From positions 744,001-808,000 of the forward strand of contig NZ_QZMS01000011.1 in assembly GCF_003614885.1 (NCBI RefSeq): DNA of 64,000 nucleotides. Direction: 5' to 3'. This DNA comes from Photobacterium salinisoli. Its GTDB lineage: Bacteria > Pseudomonadota > Gammaproteobacteria > Enterobacterales > Vibrionaceae. The notes beneath the pieces were generated by a model. The model worked only from the letters and a program-made list of their open reading frames with translations. It ran no database searches and was not told the DNA's origin. Shown piece after piece: positions 1 through 8,071 of the stretch. The translations under genes were made by a program, and so were the position numbers. Within the stretch, counting starts at the first letter, position 1. Every line of letters starts with the position of its first letter.

Positions 1-701
1 TGATAACCCAAGGTCAGTGCAATTTCTTTCACAGATAAACCTTTCCTCAATAAATGCAAAGAGTAGATAAATTTTCTCCTTTGCCGCCATTCAATGAAAC
101 TCATGCCGAGCGTATCCTGGCAATGGCGAGCCAATGTACGCTCAGAGGTATGCAGCTTTTCAGCCCATGCAGCTAACGTCGTGCCATCGGTAGGATTTTT
201 TTCCAGCGTACGCAGGATAGGTTGCAGGAGTTTGTCTTCAGTGCTGGGCAGAAACTGATCGTGGATACGGGTGTGTCGGAGCTGATCCAGCAAGACGTCG
301 ATCAGACGCTTATCTTCTGCTGTTTCTGCTACCTGCAACTGGCGGTCGCGCAGATCATTGATTATCGCTTCAATAATAGGATTGATTTCCAGCAGGCAGG
401 GGAAACTCGGCAACGATTCAGCCAGTGGTTTAATCAGGTTCATTGAGCAGTAATTCATGCTGCGACGCATGTAACTTTCGTGCTCTATGCCGGGTGGTAT
501 CCAGATCGCGTACTGTGACGGTGACAAAAAGCGTTTCCCTTCGGCGTTTAGCTCCAGAATACCGCCACTGATTAACTGTAACTGCCCCCAGGGGTGCGTA
601 TGTTTGGGCGTGGTGGTATGAGGGAGAAATGCCTGATGGCCGAAAAACACCTCGCCGGGCGGGTTGTTATCGTCAAACAGCGGGCGGTAGACGTTTTTCA
701 T
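1..701 (-). CDS. AraC-family transcriptional regulator, C-terminus cut by window edge
   Basis: An open frame runs on the minus strand from an ATG at 701-699 to the window edge, about 233 codons with no stop. The N-terminal ~110 residues look like a cupin-type sensor domain (HTHPWGQLQLISGG, then WIPPGIEH). The last ~80 visible residues are an AraC helix-turn-helix pair (TSERTLARHCQDTLGMSF, then LSVKEIALTLGY), so only the end of the second HTH should be missing. The layout matches the NimR/YeaM-like group of cupin-AraC regulators, usually one-component regulators of a neighbouring transporter or enzyme. The likely target lies outside the window. The family is clear; the ligand is unknown. Confidence 0.85.
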   Translation of the reverse strand, partial: MKNVYRPLFDDNNPPGEVFFGHQAFLPHTTTPKHTHPWGQLQLISGGILELNAEGKRFLSPSQYAIWIPPGIEHESYMRRSMNYCSMNLIKPLAESLPSFPCLLEINPIIEAIINDLRDRQLQVAETAEDKRLIDVLLDQLRHTRIHDQFLPSTEDKLLQPILRTLEKNPTDGTTLAAWAEKLHTSERTLARHCQDTLGMSFIEWRQRRKFIYSLHLLRKGLSVKEIALTLGY

Positions 702-906
702 TGCGGTATCCTTTGAGAAAAGCTGCCACAAGAGTAATTCCGACGGGCTGTTGTTGGCAAGGGGCTGAAGCGGGTTGCCATCCATGTTATCCTTCGCCGC
801 TTTGTTCAAAGCTAATCGTTCAAAACTCAATAATCATCCGTGTTGGTGAGTGTTTACTTTCAGAACTGATGATTATGAAGTTTGGTATGACGGATAATGG
901 AAAATC

Positions 907-1449
907 ATGAATTTTAACCGCATCGTTTGTTTTGATCTTGAAATGTGTTGCTGGAATGAAGACGGTGTCGCCCGAACCGGTGAAATCATTGAAATTGGCG
1001 TGGCTGAACTGAACCTTGAAAAGGGCACGATTTCACGCCGGGCGCAATACTATGTTCAGCCGGAAAACGACGAAATATCGCCCTTCTGTACCGAGCTGAC
1101 GGGCATCAAGCCTGAAGTGGTGGCGCAAAACGGCAAGCCCCTGGCCAGTATTCTGACTGCGCTAGAGCAAAAATTTGGTGGCCGTCATAAAATCTATGCG
1201 GCATGGGGGCGGGATGATGCCATCCTGCGAGCCGAGTGCAAAGCGAAAGATCTGAATGTGCCCTTCAGAGAGTATCTGAATCTGGCCACCTTGTTTAAAC
1301 TGCAGCCGCACGTTAAAAACAAGCGCATCGGGTTACGGGCCGCGATGAGCATGAGCGGACTGGAGTGGGAAGGCCGTCAGCATTCAGGCTATGTTGATGC
1401 TTATAATCTGGCCCGGTTAGCACGTGTCATGCTTTACCCGTCTGAATAA
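907..1449 (+). CDS. DEDDh-type 3'-5' exonuclease
   Basis: A 180-residue protein with the RNase T/DnaQ-like exonuclease fold. Exo I is VCFDLEM (Asp10, Glu12). A central acidic residue lies in the WGRDDAIL segment near residue 103. Exo III is HSGYVDAYNLARL near residues 159-171, which supplies the His and last Asp of a DEDDh active site. Such proteins remove nucleotides from the 3' end of DNA or RNA with two metal ions. The compact single-domain size resembles stand-alone ERI1/KapD-like exonucleases. The substrate cannot be read from sequence. The gene stands alone, with AT-rich flanks and only a weak ribosome binding site before the ATG. Confidence 0.85.
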   Translation: MNFNRIVCFDLEMCCWNEDGVARTGEIIEIGVAELNLEKGTISRRAQYYVQPENDEISPFCTELTGIKPEVVAQNGKPLASILTALEQKFGGRHKIYAAWGRDDAILRAECKAKDLNVPFREYLNLATLFKLQPHVKNKRIGLRAAMSMSGLEWEGRQHSGYVDAYNLARLARVMLYPSE

Positions 1450-1697
1450 GTATTGCCGGCAAGTTAGTTGTTATCTCAATAATGCAGGTCACCGTTTGTG
1501 ATGAGCGGTTGCCTGCGCATTTTGCCTGTTCTCCTATTTTGCTTCCTTTTTCCATTTCAGTTCCTTTCTCATTTGTCGTGACCTTACGGTCTGGTGATAA
1601 AAAAATAGCGCTTTCAGGATTATTTTGATTTCCTGCCCGGACGGGCTTAAATCAAATAAGTACCCGGATATCTTTCTCAGAAAGCAGGGAAGCGCCT

Positions 1698-3461
1698 ATG
1701 CCTGTCAGCCACAACCACCAGAGCCATGCAGCAAACGCGGCACGAAACACAGTGCAAAATGCACTGATGACCATGGTGTCTGGCACTGTGGTTGTGGGTG
1801 TGATTTTATTTCTGACCCGGGACTTTTTCTCTCAACTGATTTTTCTTAGCCAGTCAGAAAATCCGGTGCGCAATGTGGCGGTTTTTGCTGCGATCTGGCT
1901 GTTCACCATCGCATCGCTAAAAGCGGTGTTAACGGCCAGACGAACGGCTGTGCATGTTTTATGGAACCTGTTTCTTACCCTGGTTGTGTTTGCTCATTTA
2001 TCCCTGCTTTTTATTCTGGCTGATAACCTGACCCTGTTCGATATCAGGCGGATGTGGATTGAGCGTGGCGAGGCAGGGGCAGCGTTGCTTTTTTACTGGT
2101 CTGAACTTTTTCTGCCTTTGCTGATTGCAGTGGCATTCTGCCTGTCTTTATTCAGAATCAGAACCTGGCTACTGTCCCGGTTTCGTCCTTCCTCCTCCTG
2201 CGTTGCCTTCGGGTTACCCGCGTTTGTCACAGGGATACTGGCTACCCTGGTGGTGATGAAAGGCCCGGTAGCGGTGCAGGGGTTGGCGGGTATTTATACC
2301 CTGCCTGGCTTTTTCAGTGTGATTCTCTTTGAGCAGGTGATGGATGAGCAGCCAGACAGACTACCGGTAACGGCCATCGCCCGGCAGCCGCTGGTCAGCA
2401 ATATCATTGTTGTTGTTGACGAGAGTGTCAGCGGTGATTTCTTCGGGCAGGGTAGCGATTTCTCGCTTGTGCCGGTTTTAAAATCGCACCCGGATGCCGT
2501 CGTCAATTATGGTGTCGCGACCTCGGCACATAACTGCAGCAGCTACAGCAATGCGGTGATTCGCTGGGGTGTCGCCCCAGGCGCCTTTGAGCAAGCCTTA
2601 CACTTGCCTACCATCTGGCAGTACACTCAGGCATCCGGGTATACCAGCACCTATATCGACGCCCAGAAACCGCCGGGTACGCTGACCAACTTCATGACTA
2701 CTGATGAGCTGAGCTTCATCAATCAGGTAAAACAGCTGAACGTCGAGCAAATTGAAAGGCATCAGGCTTTTATGCGGATTGATTTCGATATTGTTGATCA
2801 TTTAGTCTCGCTGGTGGCAGATGATAAGCCAGATTTTATCTATATCAATAAACAGGGTGTGCATTTTCCCTATGAGGGGAAATACCCTGCCTCCTCGACC
2901 CGATTTCAGCCTGCGATGGCGTTATTTGAACCTATCGGTCACAGTAATCGTCAGGCTCTGATTAATTCCTATAAAAATGCCATTGCCTGGAATGTGAACG
3001 GCTTCTTTGAGCGTTTGCTCACCCGCATTGATTTAGACGATACGGTGGTGATTTATACTTCTGATCACGGACAGGATTTACTGGAAGAAGGAAAAGGGCT
3101 GTTGACGCATTGTAATCGTAACAGTGGCTCTGCCTATCAAGGGATGGTGCCCCTGATGGTGCTGACAACGCATCAGCAACTGCGGCAACGATTTGAGTCA
3201 TCACTGGCGGAAAACCGCCATCAATTGTCACATTTCAACATTTTTCCCACTGTGCTTGAAATCCTGGGTTATGAACATGATTTTGTGAAACAGCATTACG
3301 GTGATGCTATGTTTTACCCGGTGGAACGGCTCGGGAAGTTCTATACCAGCGAATTATTTATGCCGGTGCATACGCAGCTCGACTATGAGTGGCAAAGTGT
3401 GCCGCTGCGAACACCTTCCCGGTTAGTTCCGGGAGCGCTTGCCAGCCAGCATGCTGACTGA
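1698..3461 (+). CDS. Membrane phosphoethanolamine-transferase-like sulfatase family protein
   Basis: A 587-residue inner-membrane protein. About five hydrophobic segments fill residues ~25-215. A periplasmic alkaline-phosphatase/sulfatase-like domain follows, with a metal-binding strand NIIVVVDESVSGDFFG near residue 234, a candidate Ser/Thr nucleophile in SAHNCSSYSN near residue 275, and the distal metal motif YTSDHGQDLLEEG near residue 453. This order is that of EptA/OpgE/CptA-type enzymes, which move phosphoethanolamine from phosphatidylethanolamine to lipid A, LPS core or glucans. The usual nucleophilic Thr is not obvious, so acceptor and activity are uncertain. An AGGGAAG ribosome binding site precedes the ATG. 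It appears monocistronic. Confidence 0.75.
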   Translation: MPVSHNHQSHAANAARNTVQNALMTMVSGTVVVGVILFLTRDFFSQLIFLSQSENPVRNVAVFAAIWLFTIASLKAVLTARRTAVHVLWNLFLTLVVFAHLSLLFILADNLTLFDIRRMWIERGEAGAALLFYWSELFLPLLIAVAFCLSLFRIRTWLLSRFRPSSSCVAFGLPAFVTGILATLVVMKGPVAVQGLAGIYTLPGFFSVILFEQVMDEQPDRLPVTAIARQPLVSNIIVVVDESVSGDFFGQGSDFSLVPVLKSHPDAVVNYGVATSAHNCSSYSNAVIRWGVAPGAFEQALHLPTIWQYTQASGYTSTYIDAQKPPGTLTNFMTTDELSFINQVKQLNVEQIERHQAFMRIDFDIVDHLVSLVADDKPDFIYINKQGVHFPYEGKYPASSTRFQPAMALFEPIGHSNRQALINSYKNAIAWNVNGFFERLLTRIDLDDTVVIYTSDHGQDLLEEGKGLLTHCNRNSGSAYQGMVPLMVLTTHQQLRQRFESSLAENRHQLSHFNIFPTVLEILGYEHDFVKQHYGDAMFYPVERLGKFYTSELFMPVHTQLDYEWQSVPLRTPSRLVPGALASQHAD

Positions 3462-3563
3462 CATGGATGTTCTGCCTGATGGCAAAAAACAGCATCATTG
3501 ATTGATTCATCCCGGCAGAAAACTTACATTGTTGGGCTTTTCACGTAAGTCAAAGGAATTAAA

Positions 3564-3917
3564 ATGGATATTCAGCGAATTAACCCAACAAAACGTTGGT
3601 CTGATGTCACTGTGTTCAATGGTATTGCTCACTTTGTCGAAGTCCCTGAATCGGATACCAGCGCTGATATTACGGGTCAGGCCGAGCAGGTTTTCGCTCA
3701 GGCAGAAGCCATGCTGGCAAGCGTGGGCAGTGATAAGTCCCGTATTTTGTCTGTCACGATTTATATTACCGACTGGGCTAATCTTGCTGCTTTTAATGCA
3801 GCCTGGGACGCCTGGCTGCCAGAAGGTGCTGCGCCAAGCCGCGCCTGCGTGAAAGTTGAACTGGCTGATCCGGATTATCTGGTAGAGATTGCTTTTGTTG
3901 CCGCTGCCGGAAAATAG
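3564..3917 (+). CDS. RidA/YjgF/UK114-family protein
   Basis: A 117-residue RidA-type protein close in size and pattern to YoaB. It has the SRILSVTIYITDWANLAAFN strand-helix signature and a C-terminal ACVKVELADPDYLVEIAFVA segment, where RidA proteins carry the RxxxEV-type motif. RidA members form trimers and hydrolyse reactive enamine/imine intermediates released by PLP enzymes. The Arg equivalent to the catalytic RidA Arg appears to be in SRACVKVEL. AAGGA lies just before the ATG. A strong terminator follows directly, so this looks like a single-gene transcript. Confidence 0.85.
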   Translation: MDIQRINPTKRWSDVTVFNGIAHFVEVPESDTSADITGQAEQVFAQAEAMLASVGSDKSRILSVTIYITDWANLAAFNAAWDAWLPEGAAPSRACVKVELADPDYLVEIAFVAAAGK

Positions 3918-3924
3918 AGAATGT

Positions 3925-3960
3925 ATTGCCATCTTTTTTGCTAAAAGATGGCAATTTTTT
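3925..3960 (+). terminator. Rho-independent terminator of the RidA gene
   Basis: Perfect 13-bp stem (ATTGCCATCTTTT at 3925-3937 with AAAAGATGGCAAT at 3943-3955), 5-nt loop, then a T run to 3960. It lies 8 bases past the RidA stop codon. Confidence 0.93.
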
Positions 3961-4157
3961 CCTCATTTGTCGATTTCATTCATTTTCTCTGACACACAGC
4001 CTTTCCGACTTCAACACGATTCTGGTTTGTGATTTCCCATAGATTGTCCTGCTATTTGTTTCTTACATATTGTTATCAGACGATTAAAGCTGATAGTTTT
4101 GCTAGTTAGGAATATTAACTTGTCAGTTATGCCCGCACGTTATTTTTGGGCGTATTG

Positions 4158-4197
4158 ACGGGGTTGCCTCAGTAGTAACACTCAGCGGCAACCCCGT
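4158..4197. other. Long inverted repeat upstream of a LysR gene
   Basis: Perfect 11-bp inverted repeat (ACGGGGTTGCC at 4158-4168, GGCAACCCCGT at 4187-4197) around an 18-base spacer, in the 328-base gap between the RidA terminator and the LysR start. No T run follows, so it is not a standard terminator. It could be a leader hairpin or an operator. Nothing else recognisable was seen in this gap. Confidence 0.5.
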
Positions 4198-4245
4198 TCG
4201 ACGGCCGTTAATCGATTTCTCTGGTGGATGTTTGTTGAATAAAGG

Positions 4246-5211
4246 ATGGCTGCATTGAAAGGATTGGGTTTTGATCTTCGCTCGTTAGAAGTTTTTGTGG
4301 CTACCGCGCAGTCTGGCAACATGACAATGGCAGCTAACCAGCTTGGCCTGACACAGTCTTCCGTTTCTCAGACACTCTCTTCGCTTGAACACAACCTGAA
4401 AGTGACACTGCTGGACAGAAGCGTTCGTCCTGTTGAACTGACCGTCGCCGGTCGCTATTTTTATGATCAGTCATGCCATTTACTTGCGGAGGCAGAAAAA
4501 ACACACGGCGTGATGACAAAAAGCAGTTTTCAGAAACTGCATTTGTTACGCATTGCCATGGTCGATTCTCTGGCTACCTCGTTAGGACAGCCTCTGGTTG
4601 AGGTGATTAAGCGTCATACAGAAAACTGGACGATCAATACCGGCCGATCTCATATGCATGCCCAGGCGCTGCTTTCACGCAACGTTGATATTATTATCTC
4701 TGACGATGCGCTGGAAAATAATGATCACCTCAGCCGTTACCGCCTGTTACGTGAGCCTTTTGTTCTTGTCATACCCAGCAAGTTTGCCAGTCAGTTTCAG
4801 GCATTACAGCAGGTTGCAGAAAAGCTCGATTTTGTCCGTTATTCCAATGACTCGCTGATAGGCGTGACGATTGAACGCTATTTACGACGGTTGGATATGA
4901 ACGTACCAATCAGAATGCAACTGGATAATACTTTTGCCGTGCTATCCAGTGTGGCGGCCGGGCTTGGCTGGACAATAACGACACCGCTTTGTATGTTCCA
5001 GTACGGGCTGAACAATGACAAACTCACCTGTCTTCCCCTTCCCCGCGAAGAGCCCTTTTACCGCAATCTTACGCTGGTCTGTCGTCACAATGAGTTGGGT
5101 AACCTGCCGCACATTCTGGCTGAAGACAGCCGTCAAATTATTAACGAACGATTTTTTCCTCAGATTCGGGATGCTTTGCCCTGGCTGGATAAAGAACTGT
5201 ATGCCGGTTAA
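4246..5211 (+). CDS. LysR-family transcriptional regulator
   Basis: A 321-residue LysR regulator. The winged HTH occupies residues ~8-68 (LRSLEVFVATAQSGNMTMAA, then LGLTQSSVSQTLSSLEHNL), followed by the linker helix and a periplasmic-binding-protein-like effector domain. The ATG at 4246 directly abuts AAAGG, so spacing is poor and the exact start is uncertain by a few codons. There is no divergent partner gene, which is unusual for LysR regulators, so the target cannot be guessed from context. The upstream inverted repeat at 4158-4197 could be part of its own control region. Confidence 0.88.
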   Translation: MAALKGLGFDLRSLEVFVATAQSGNMTMAANQLGLTQSSVSQTLSSLEHNLKVTLLDRSVRPVELTVAGRYFYDQSCHLLAEAEKTHGVMTKSSFQKLHLLRIAMVDSLATSLGQPLVEVIKRHTENWTINTGRSHMHAQALLSRNVDIIISDDALENNDHLSRYRLLREPFVLVIPSKFASQFQALQQVAEKLDFVRYSNDSLIGVTIERYLRRLDMNVPIRMQLDNTFAVLSSVAAGLGWTITTPLCMFQYGLNNDKLTCLPLPREEPFYRNLTLVCRHNELGNLPHILAEDSRQIINERFFPQIRDALPWLDKELYAG

Positions 5212-5453
5212 ATAGCTGCTACTGTTTGATTCCAAATAGAATAAGTGTGATTCTCACCCAGCATATAAAACAATTGCCACATTCTATTTTGGTAATTATC
5301 AACAGCGTGGACTAGGTTGAACTTATCGATAGCGGTAAAAAAATACTAAAGTGATCTGAGTACCATTACCGGATGACAACCGCTACCGGGAATAAACGGG
5401 TCTGATATTTCAGAGGTTATCGCAGCAGACACAAATGGAAGTGTGTACCTATC

Positions 5454-6728
5454 ATGAATTCGGTGGAATTTTTTCTGAGTTCCGTGTTAAACGGCATTGG
5501 TAGTCTGTCCGAACTTACATCGGAATGGAGAGAGTTATTTTCGCTTCATGTAAATTTTCCTTTCTTCTGGCTGGTACTGACGGGTTTAGTACTGGTGGCA
5601 TTGCTGTTGTCTGTGGTCAGTTTGCTGTGGAAACAGCACACCCGTCGTTCTCGTGTTCACCGTGAACTTGCCCGCGCTAATCAAAGAATGAGTCTGGCAA
5701 CCTCTGTGGCAGGTATTGGTGTCTGGGAATGGGATGTGAATAACGACACCCTGCAATGGAGCCCTTATCTGTATGATCTCTATGGTATTCGTGTCGGCAG
5801 CAAACTGGCATTGACTGACTGGATGTCACGCTTGAAAAGTGGTGACGGTGACAAACTGATGCTGCTGAAACAGATAGCGGGTAAAAATAAGCAACAAACT
5901 CTGCTTATCGACATGATAGATCCGCTGGACGGGCAGCCCAGAGTACTGGAATTGGTAGTGCAGGGGCTAGTGAATGACGCGTCGCGCCTGATTGGCACCC
6001 AACGCGATATTTCAGATGTCATTGAACGGCAGCGCCAGATGGAACAGGCCGCCTTGCAGGACAAACTGACGGGCCTGCCTAACACACGGGCGCTTAACCG
6101 GGTGCTCAAGGCCGCTTTTTCAGAGCCGGACGTTGAGAACAAAGTGTTCGGCCTGATGTTTATCGACCTGGACGGTTTTAAGCAGGTCAATGACACGCTG
6201 GGCCACGATGTCGGTGATGCTTTACTGCAGCACGCTTCCAAGCGAATGCGTGGATGTCTCAGGATGGAAGATGAAGTCTTTCGTCTGGGCGGCGATGAAT
6301 TTGTCGTCTGGGTACCACTGGGTGAATACGCGGTGAAGATTAAGAACCCCTCTCAAGACAGTGTCTTAGAATATGATGAGTCTGAGCGTCGTGAGCCTCC
6401 TATTCTGACCTGGGGCGATGACGATGAAGAGCTGACGTTCAGAATGGAAACCATCGCTGAAAAATTACTGCACACTCTGACCGTGCCTTTTAATTTTGGT
6501 GACAACCAGTGCCGCGTTTCTGCCAGTATCGGCATTGCCCGATACCCTGTGCACGCCAAAGATGCCCAGGCTCTGCTCAAGCGGGCAGACTCTGCCATGT
6601 ATCAGGCCAAACGTAAGGGAAAACGCCAGTTTGCTCATTATGACCCGGCACCCGAACAGCGCCGCGAAAACGGGCAATCGGACGATATTGCAGGGGAACT
6701 GCCAGAAAACAGGCAGGCTATTGGGTAA
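5454..6728 (+). CDS. Membrane-anchored PAS-GGDEF diguanylate cyclase
   Basis: A 424-residue protein with one transmembrane helix (residues ~36-60), a PAS-like sensor (MSLATSVAGIGVWEWDVNND onwards, ~80-195) and a GGDEF domain from about residue 208 (DKLTGLPNTRALNRVL). The active-site loop is LGGDEFVVW at ~278-286. RMED five residues before it is an intact inhibitory I-site, so the enzyme should make cyclic-di-GMP and be product-inhibited. An acidic insertion of ~40 residues (DESERREPP to DDDEELTF) splits the domain after the GGDEF loop, which is unusual. It ends 190 bases before the Flp pilus genes, on the same strand, and may tune pilus-dependent attachment (inference). Confidence 0.9.
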   Translation: MNSVEFFLSSVLNGIGSLSELTSEWRELFSLHVNFPFFWLVLTGLVLVALLLSVVSLLWKQHTRRSRVHRELARANQRMSLATSVAGIGVWEWDVNNDTLQWSPYLYDLYGIRVGSKLALTDWMSRLKSGDGDKLMLLKQIAGKNKQQTLLIDMIDPLDGQPRVLELVVQGLVNDASRLIGTQRDISDVIERQRQMEQAALQDKLTGLPNTRALNRVLKAAFSEPDVENKVFGLMFIDLDGFKQVNDTLGHDVGDALLQHASKRMRGCLRMEDEVFRLGGDEFVVWVPLGEYAVKIKNPSQDSVLEYDESERREPPILTWGDDDEELTFRMETIAEKLLHTLTVPFNFGDNQCRVSASIGIARYPVHAKDAQALLKRADSAMYQAKRKGKRQFAHYDPAPEQRRENGQSDDIAGELPENRQAIG

Positions 6729-6880
6729 CCATGAGGTGTCATCTTATTGACGGATTGCATGTTATTAAGCCTGTATCAGATAAAAAACACAGTGCTTATG
6801 AAAAAAGAGTTCAACGAAGACAATAAATTTTTCACACAAAAATTGTTCAGAATCTAATATTTAAGACAGAGAAAAGAAAA

Positions 6881-6894
6881 TTGATCTAAATCAA
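6881..6894. promoter_or_regulatory. FNR-type palindrome before flp
   Basis: TTGATCTAAATCAA matches the FNR consensus TTGAT-N4-ATCAA at every fixed position. It ends 26 bases before the chosen flp start, so it would lie in or below the promoter, a position more typical of repression than activation. Binding is inferred from sequence alone. Confidence 0.5.
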
Positions 6895-6920
6895 TGCTTA
6901 ACCAATATGAGGGATGTTCC

Positions 6921-7118
6921 ATGAAGTATTTAGTATTAGCCTGGATTCACACAGCTGACTTTATTCAGCGCCTGCTTAAAGAAGAAAAAGGGGCGTCTGC
7001 CATTGAGTATGTGTTGATTGCGGCTGTGGTTGTTGCGGCGGTTACTGCATTAGGTTTGCCTGATATTATTGAAGGTGCCGGAGAAAAATTATCAAATGCG
7101 GTGAGTAGTGCTGGCTAG
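6921..7118 (+). CDS. flp: Flp-family type IVb prepilin
   Basis: A 65-residue major pilin of the Flp/Tad type. A short basic/hydrophilic leader ends in a Gly before the processing motif EKG/ASAIEYVLIAAVVVAAVTAL, with Glu and Tyr at +5 and +6 of the mature pilin, as in all Flp pilins. The hydrophobic helix follows at once. An in-frame ATG at 6894 exists, but GAGGG lies at the right distance only before the ATG at 6921, so the shorter form is chosen. TadV would cleave it and TadA/B/C assemble it. It is first gene of the tad locus. Confidence 0.93.
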   Translation: MKYLVLAWIHTADFIQRLLKEEKGASAIEYVLIAAVVVAAVTALGLPDIIEGAGEKLSNAVSSAG

Positions 7119-7129
7119 AGTGACGTTTA

Positions 7130-7543
7130 TTGACTTTACAATCTTTATTCATCTTTGTTGTTTTTATTTGTTCTATTCAGGATCTGAATTCCCGAAGAGT
7201 AAGTAATTTTTTAATTATTATACTCCTGGCAATTTCATTGTTATTTATCGTTACAGAGGTAGACATAGAACTGAATGATTGGGAGTTCCATCATTTGTGG
7301 TCAATAGCATTGGTCAGCGTCATGATATTCCCATTATTTTATAAAGGTTTATTTGGCGCTGCAGATGTAAAGTTATTAATTGTGATCGCAATGATAAGCC
7401 CAGTGAATGTCATACTTGATATTTTTCTCTATTCATTTTTGAGTTTCTTAGTGTATTGGATGTTGTTTGCCCGCGGCCAGAAAGAAGCTCCCTTTGTACC
7501 AAGCCTGTTGGCTGGGGTGGTTGTATCGTTATGGATTCTATAG
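7130..7543 (+). CDS. tadV: Flp prepilin peptidase TadV/CpaA (A24 family)
   Basis: A 137-residue multi-pass membrane aspartic protease that would process the Flp prepilin and TadE pseudopilin. The two catalytic aspartates are in QDLNSRRVSN (Asp18) and in GAADVKLL, a variant of the GxGD motif. About four or five hydrophobic helices are visible. The apparent start is a TTG at 7130, which starts the peptide just before the first helix. No better ATG or GTG is in phase. It is AT-rich compared with the rest of the locus. It overlaps tadE by 13 bases, so the two are probably translated together. Confidence 0.88.
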   Translation: MTLQSLFIFVVFICSIQDLNSRRVSNFLIIILLAISLLFIVTEVDIELNDWEFHHLWSIALVSVMIFPLFYKGLFGAADVKLLIVIAMISPVNVILDIFLYSFLSFLVYWMLFARGQKEAPFVPSLLAGVVVSLWIL

Positions 7544-8010
7544 GAAAAAAATTATTCCGGATCAAACGAACAAAGCAGCAGGGCTCTGCTGCTCTGGAAA
7601 CCGTATTGCTTCTTCCTGTCGTGCTAATGATTTTTTATGCCGTTGCTCAGTACAGCCTTATTTTTGTATCCATTCAGATGCTGAATTATGTTTCAGAAGA
7701 AGCACTTCGCAAGAGTGTTTCTTATGTAGATGAGAATTGTTATTACGGCGGCGCTTGTGACAGCACTGAACTCGAGGATCATATTGAGCAATCTGCGGAG
7801 TCTTTAATAAAAAGCTATACCGGATCAAATTCAGGTAGAGGTTCCCTCTTTGGACAGAGCCTGGATGATAACCTTTCTATCAATATCGATTCAGATACAT
7901 TTTGCTGTAAAGTCACCATCATCTATAACTATAAAAACAAACCATTTTTACCGTCATTCGGTTTACCTGTTCCGGACGAATTAAAATCGACGGCAATATT
8001 GAATTTATAG
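7531..8010 (+). CDS. tadE: TadE-like pseudopilin
   Basis: A 159-residue minor pilin-like protein. After a basic N-terminus comes the TadE segment QQGSAALETVLLLPVVLMIF, with Glu five residues after the Gly processing site as in prepilins. The periplasmic part has several Cys residues (ENCYYGGAC, FCCKV) that may pair. The ATG at 7531 is chosen because the upstream in-frame ATG at 7456 lies deep in tadV and would add a non-homologous leader. TadE proteins are processed by TadV and are needed for pilus assembly. No separate tadF is present. Confidence 0.85.
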   Translation: MDSIGKKLFRIKRTKQQGSAALETVLLLPVVLMIFYAVAQYSLIFVSIQMLNYVSEEALRKSVSYVDENCYYGGACDSTELEDHIEQSAESLIKSYTGSNSGRGSLFGQSLDDNLSINIDSDTFCCKVTIIYNYKNKPFLPSFGLPVPDELKSTAILNL

Positions 8011-8071
8011 AAATGCGCTCACTTAGCATTTCTTAAACTATGCTGCCAGAGAGCAACAGTGAGGGGAAAAA

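Noticed and set aside
629-910. 93-codon open frame between the AraC and exonuclease genes
   Set aside because: It overlaps the start of the AraC gene on the other strand and its peptide has a frameshadow composition without any family signal.
3502-3852. Open frames overlapping the RidA gene on both strands
   Set aside because: RidA at 3564-3917 has family motifs, ribosome binding site and terminator; the others are shadows.
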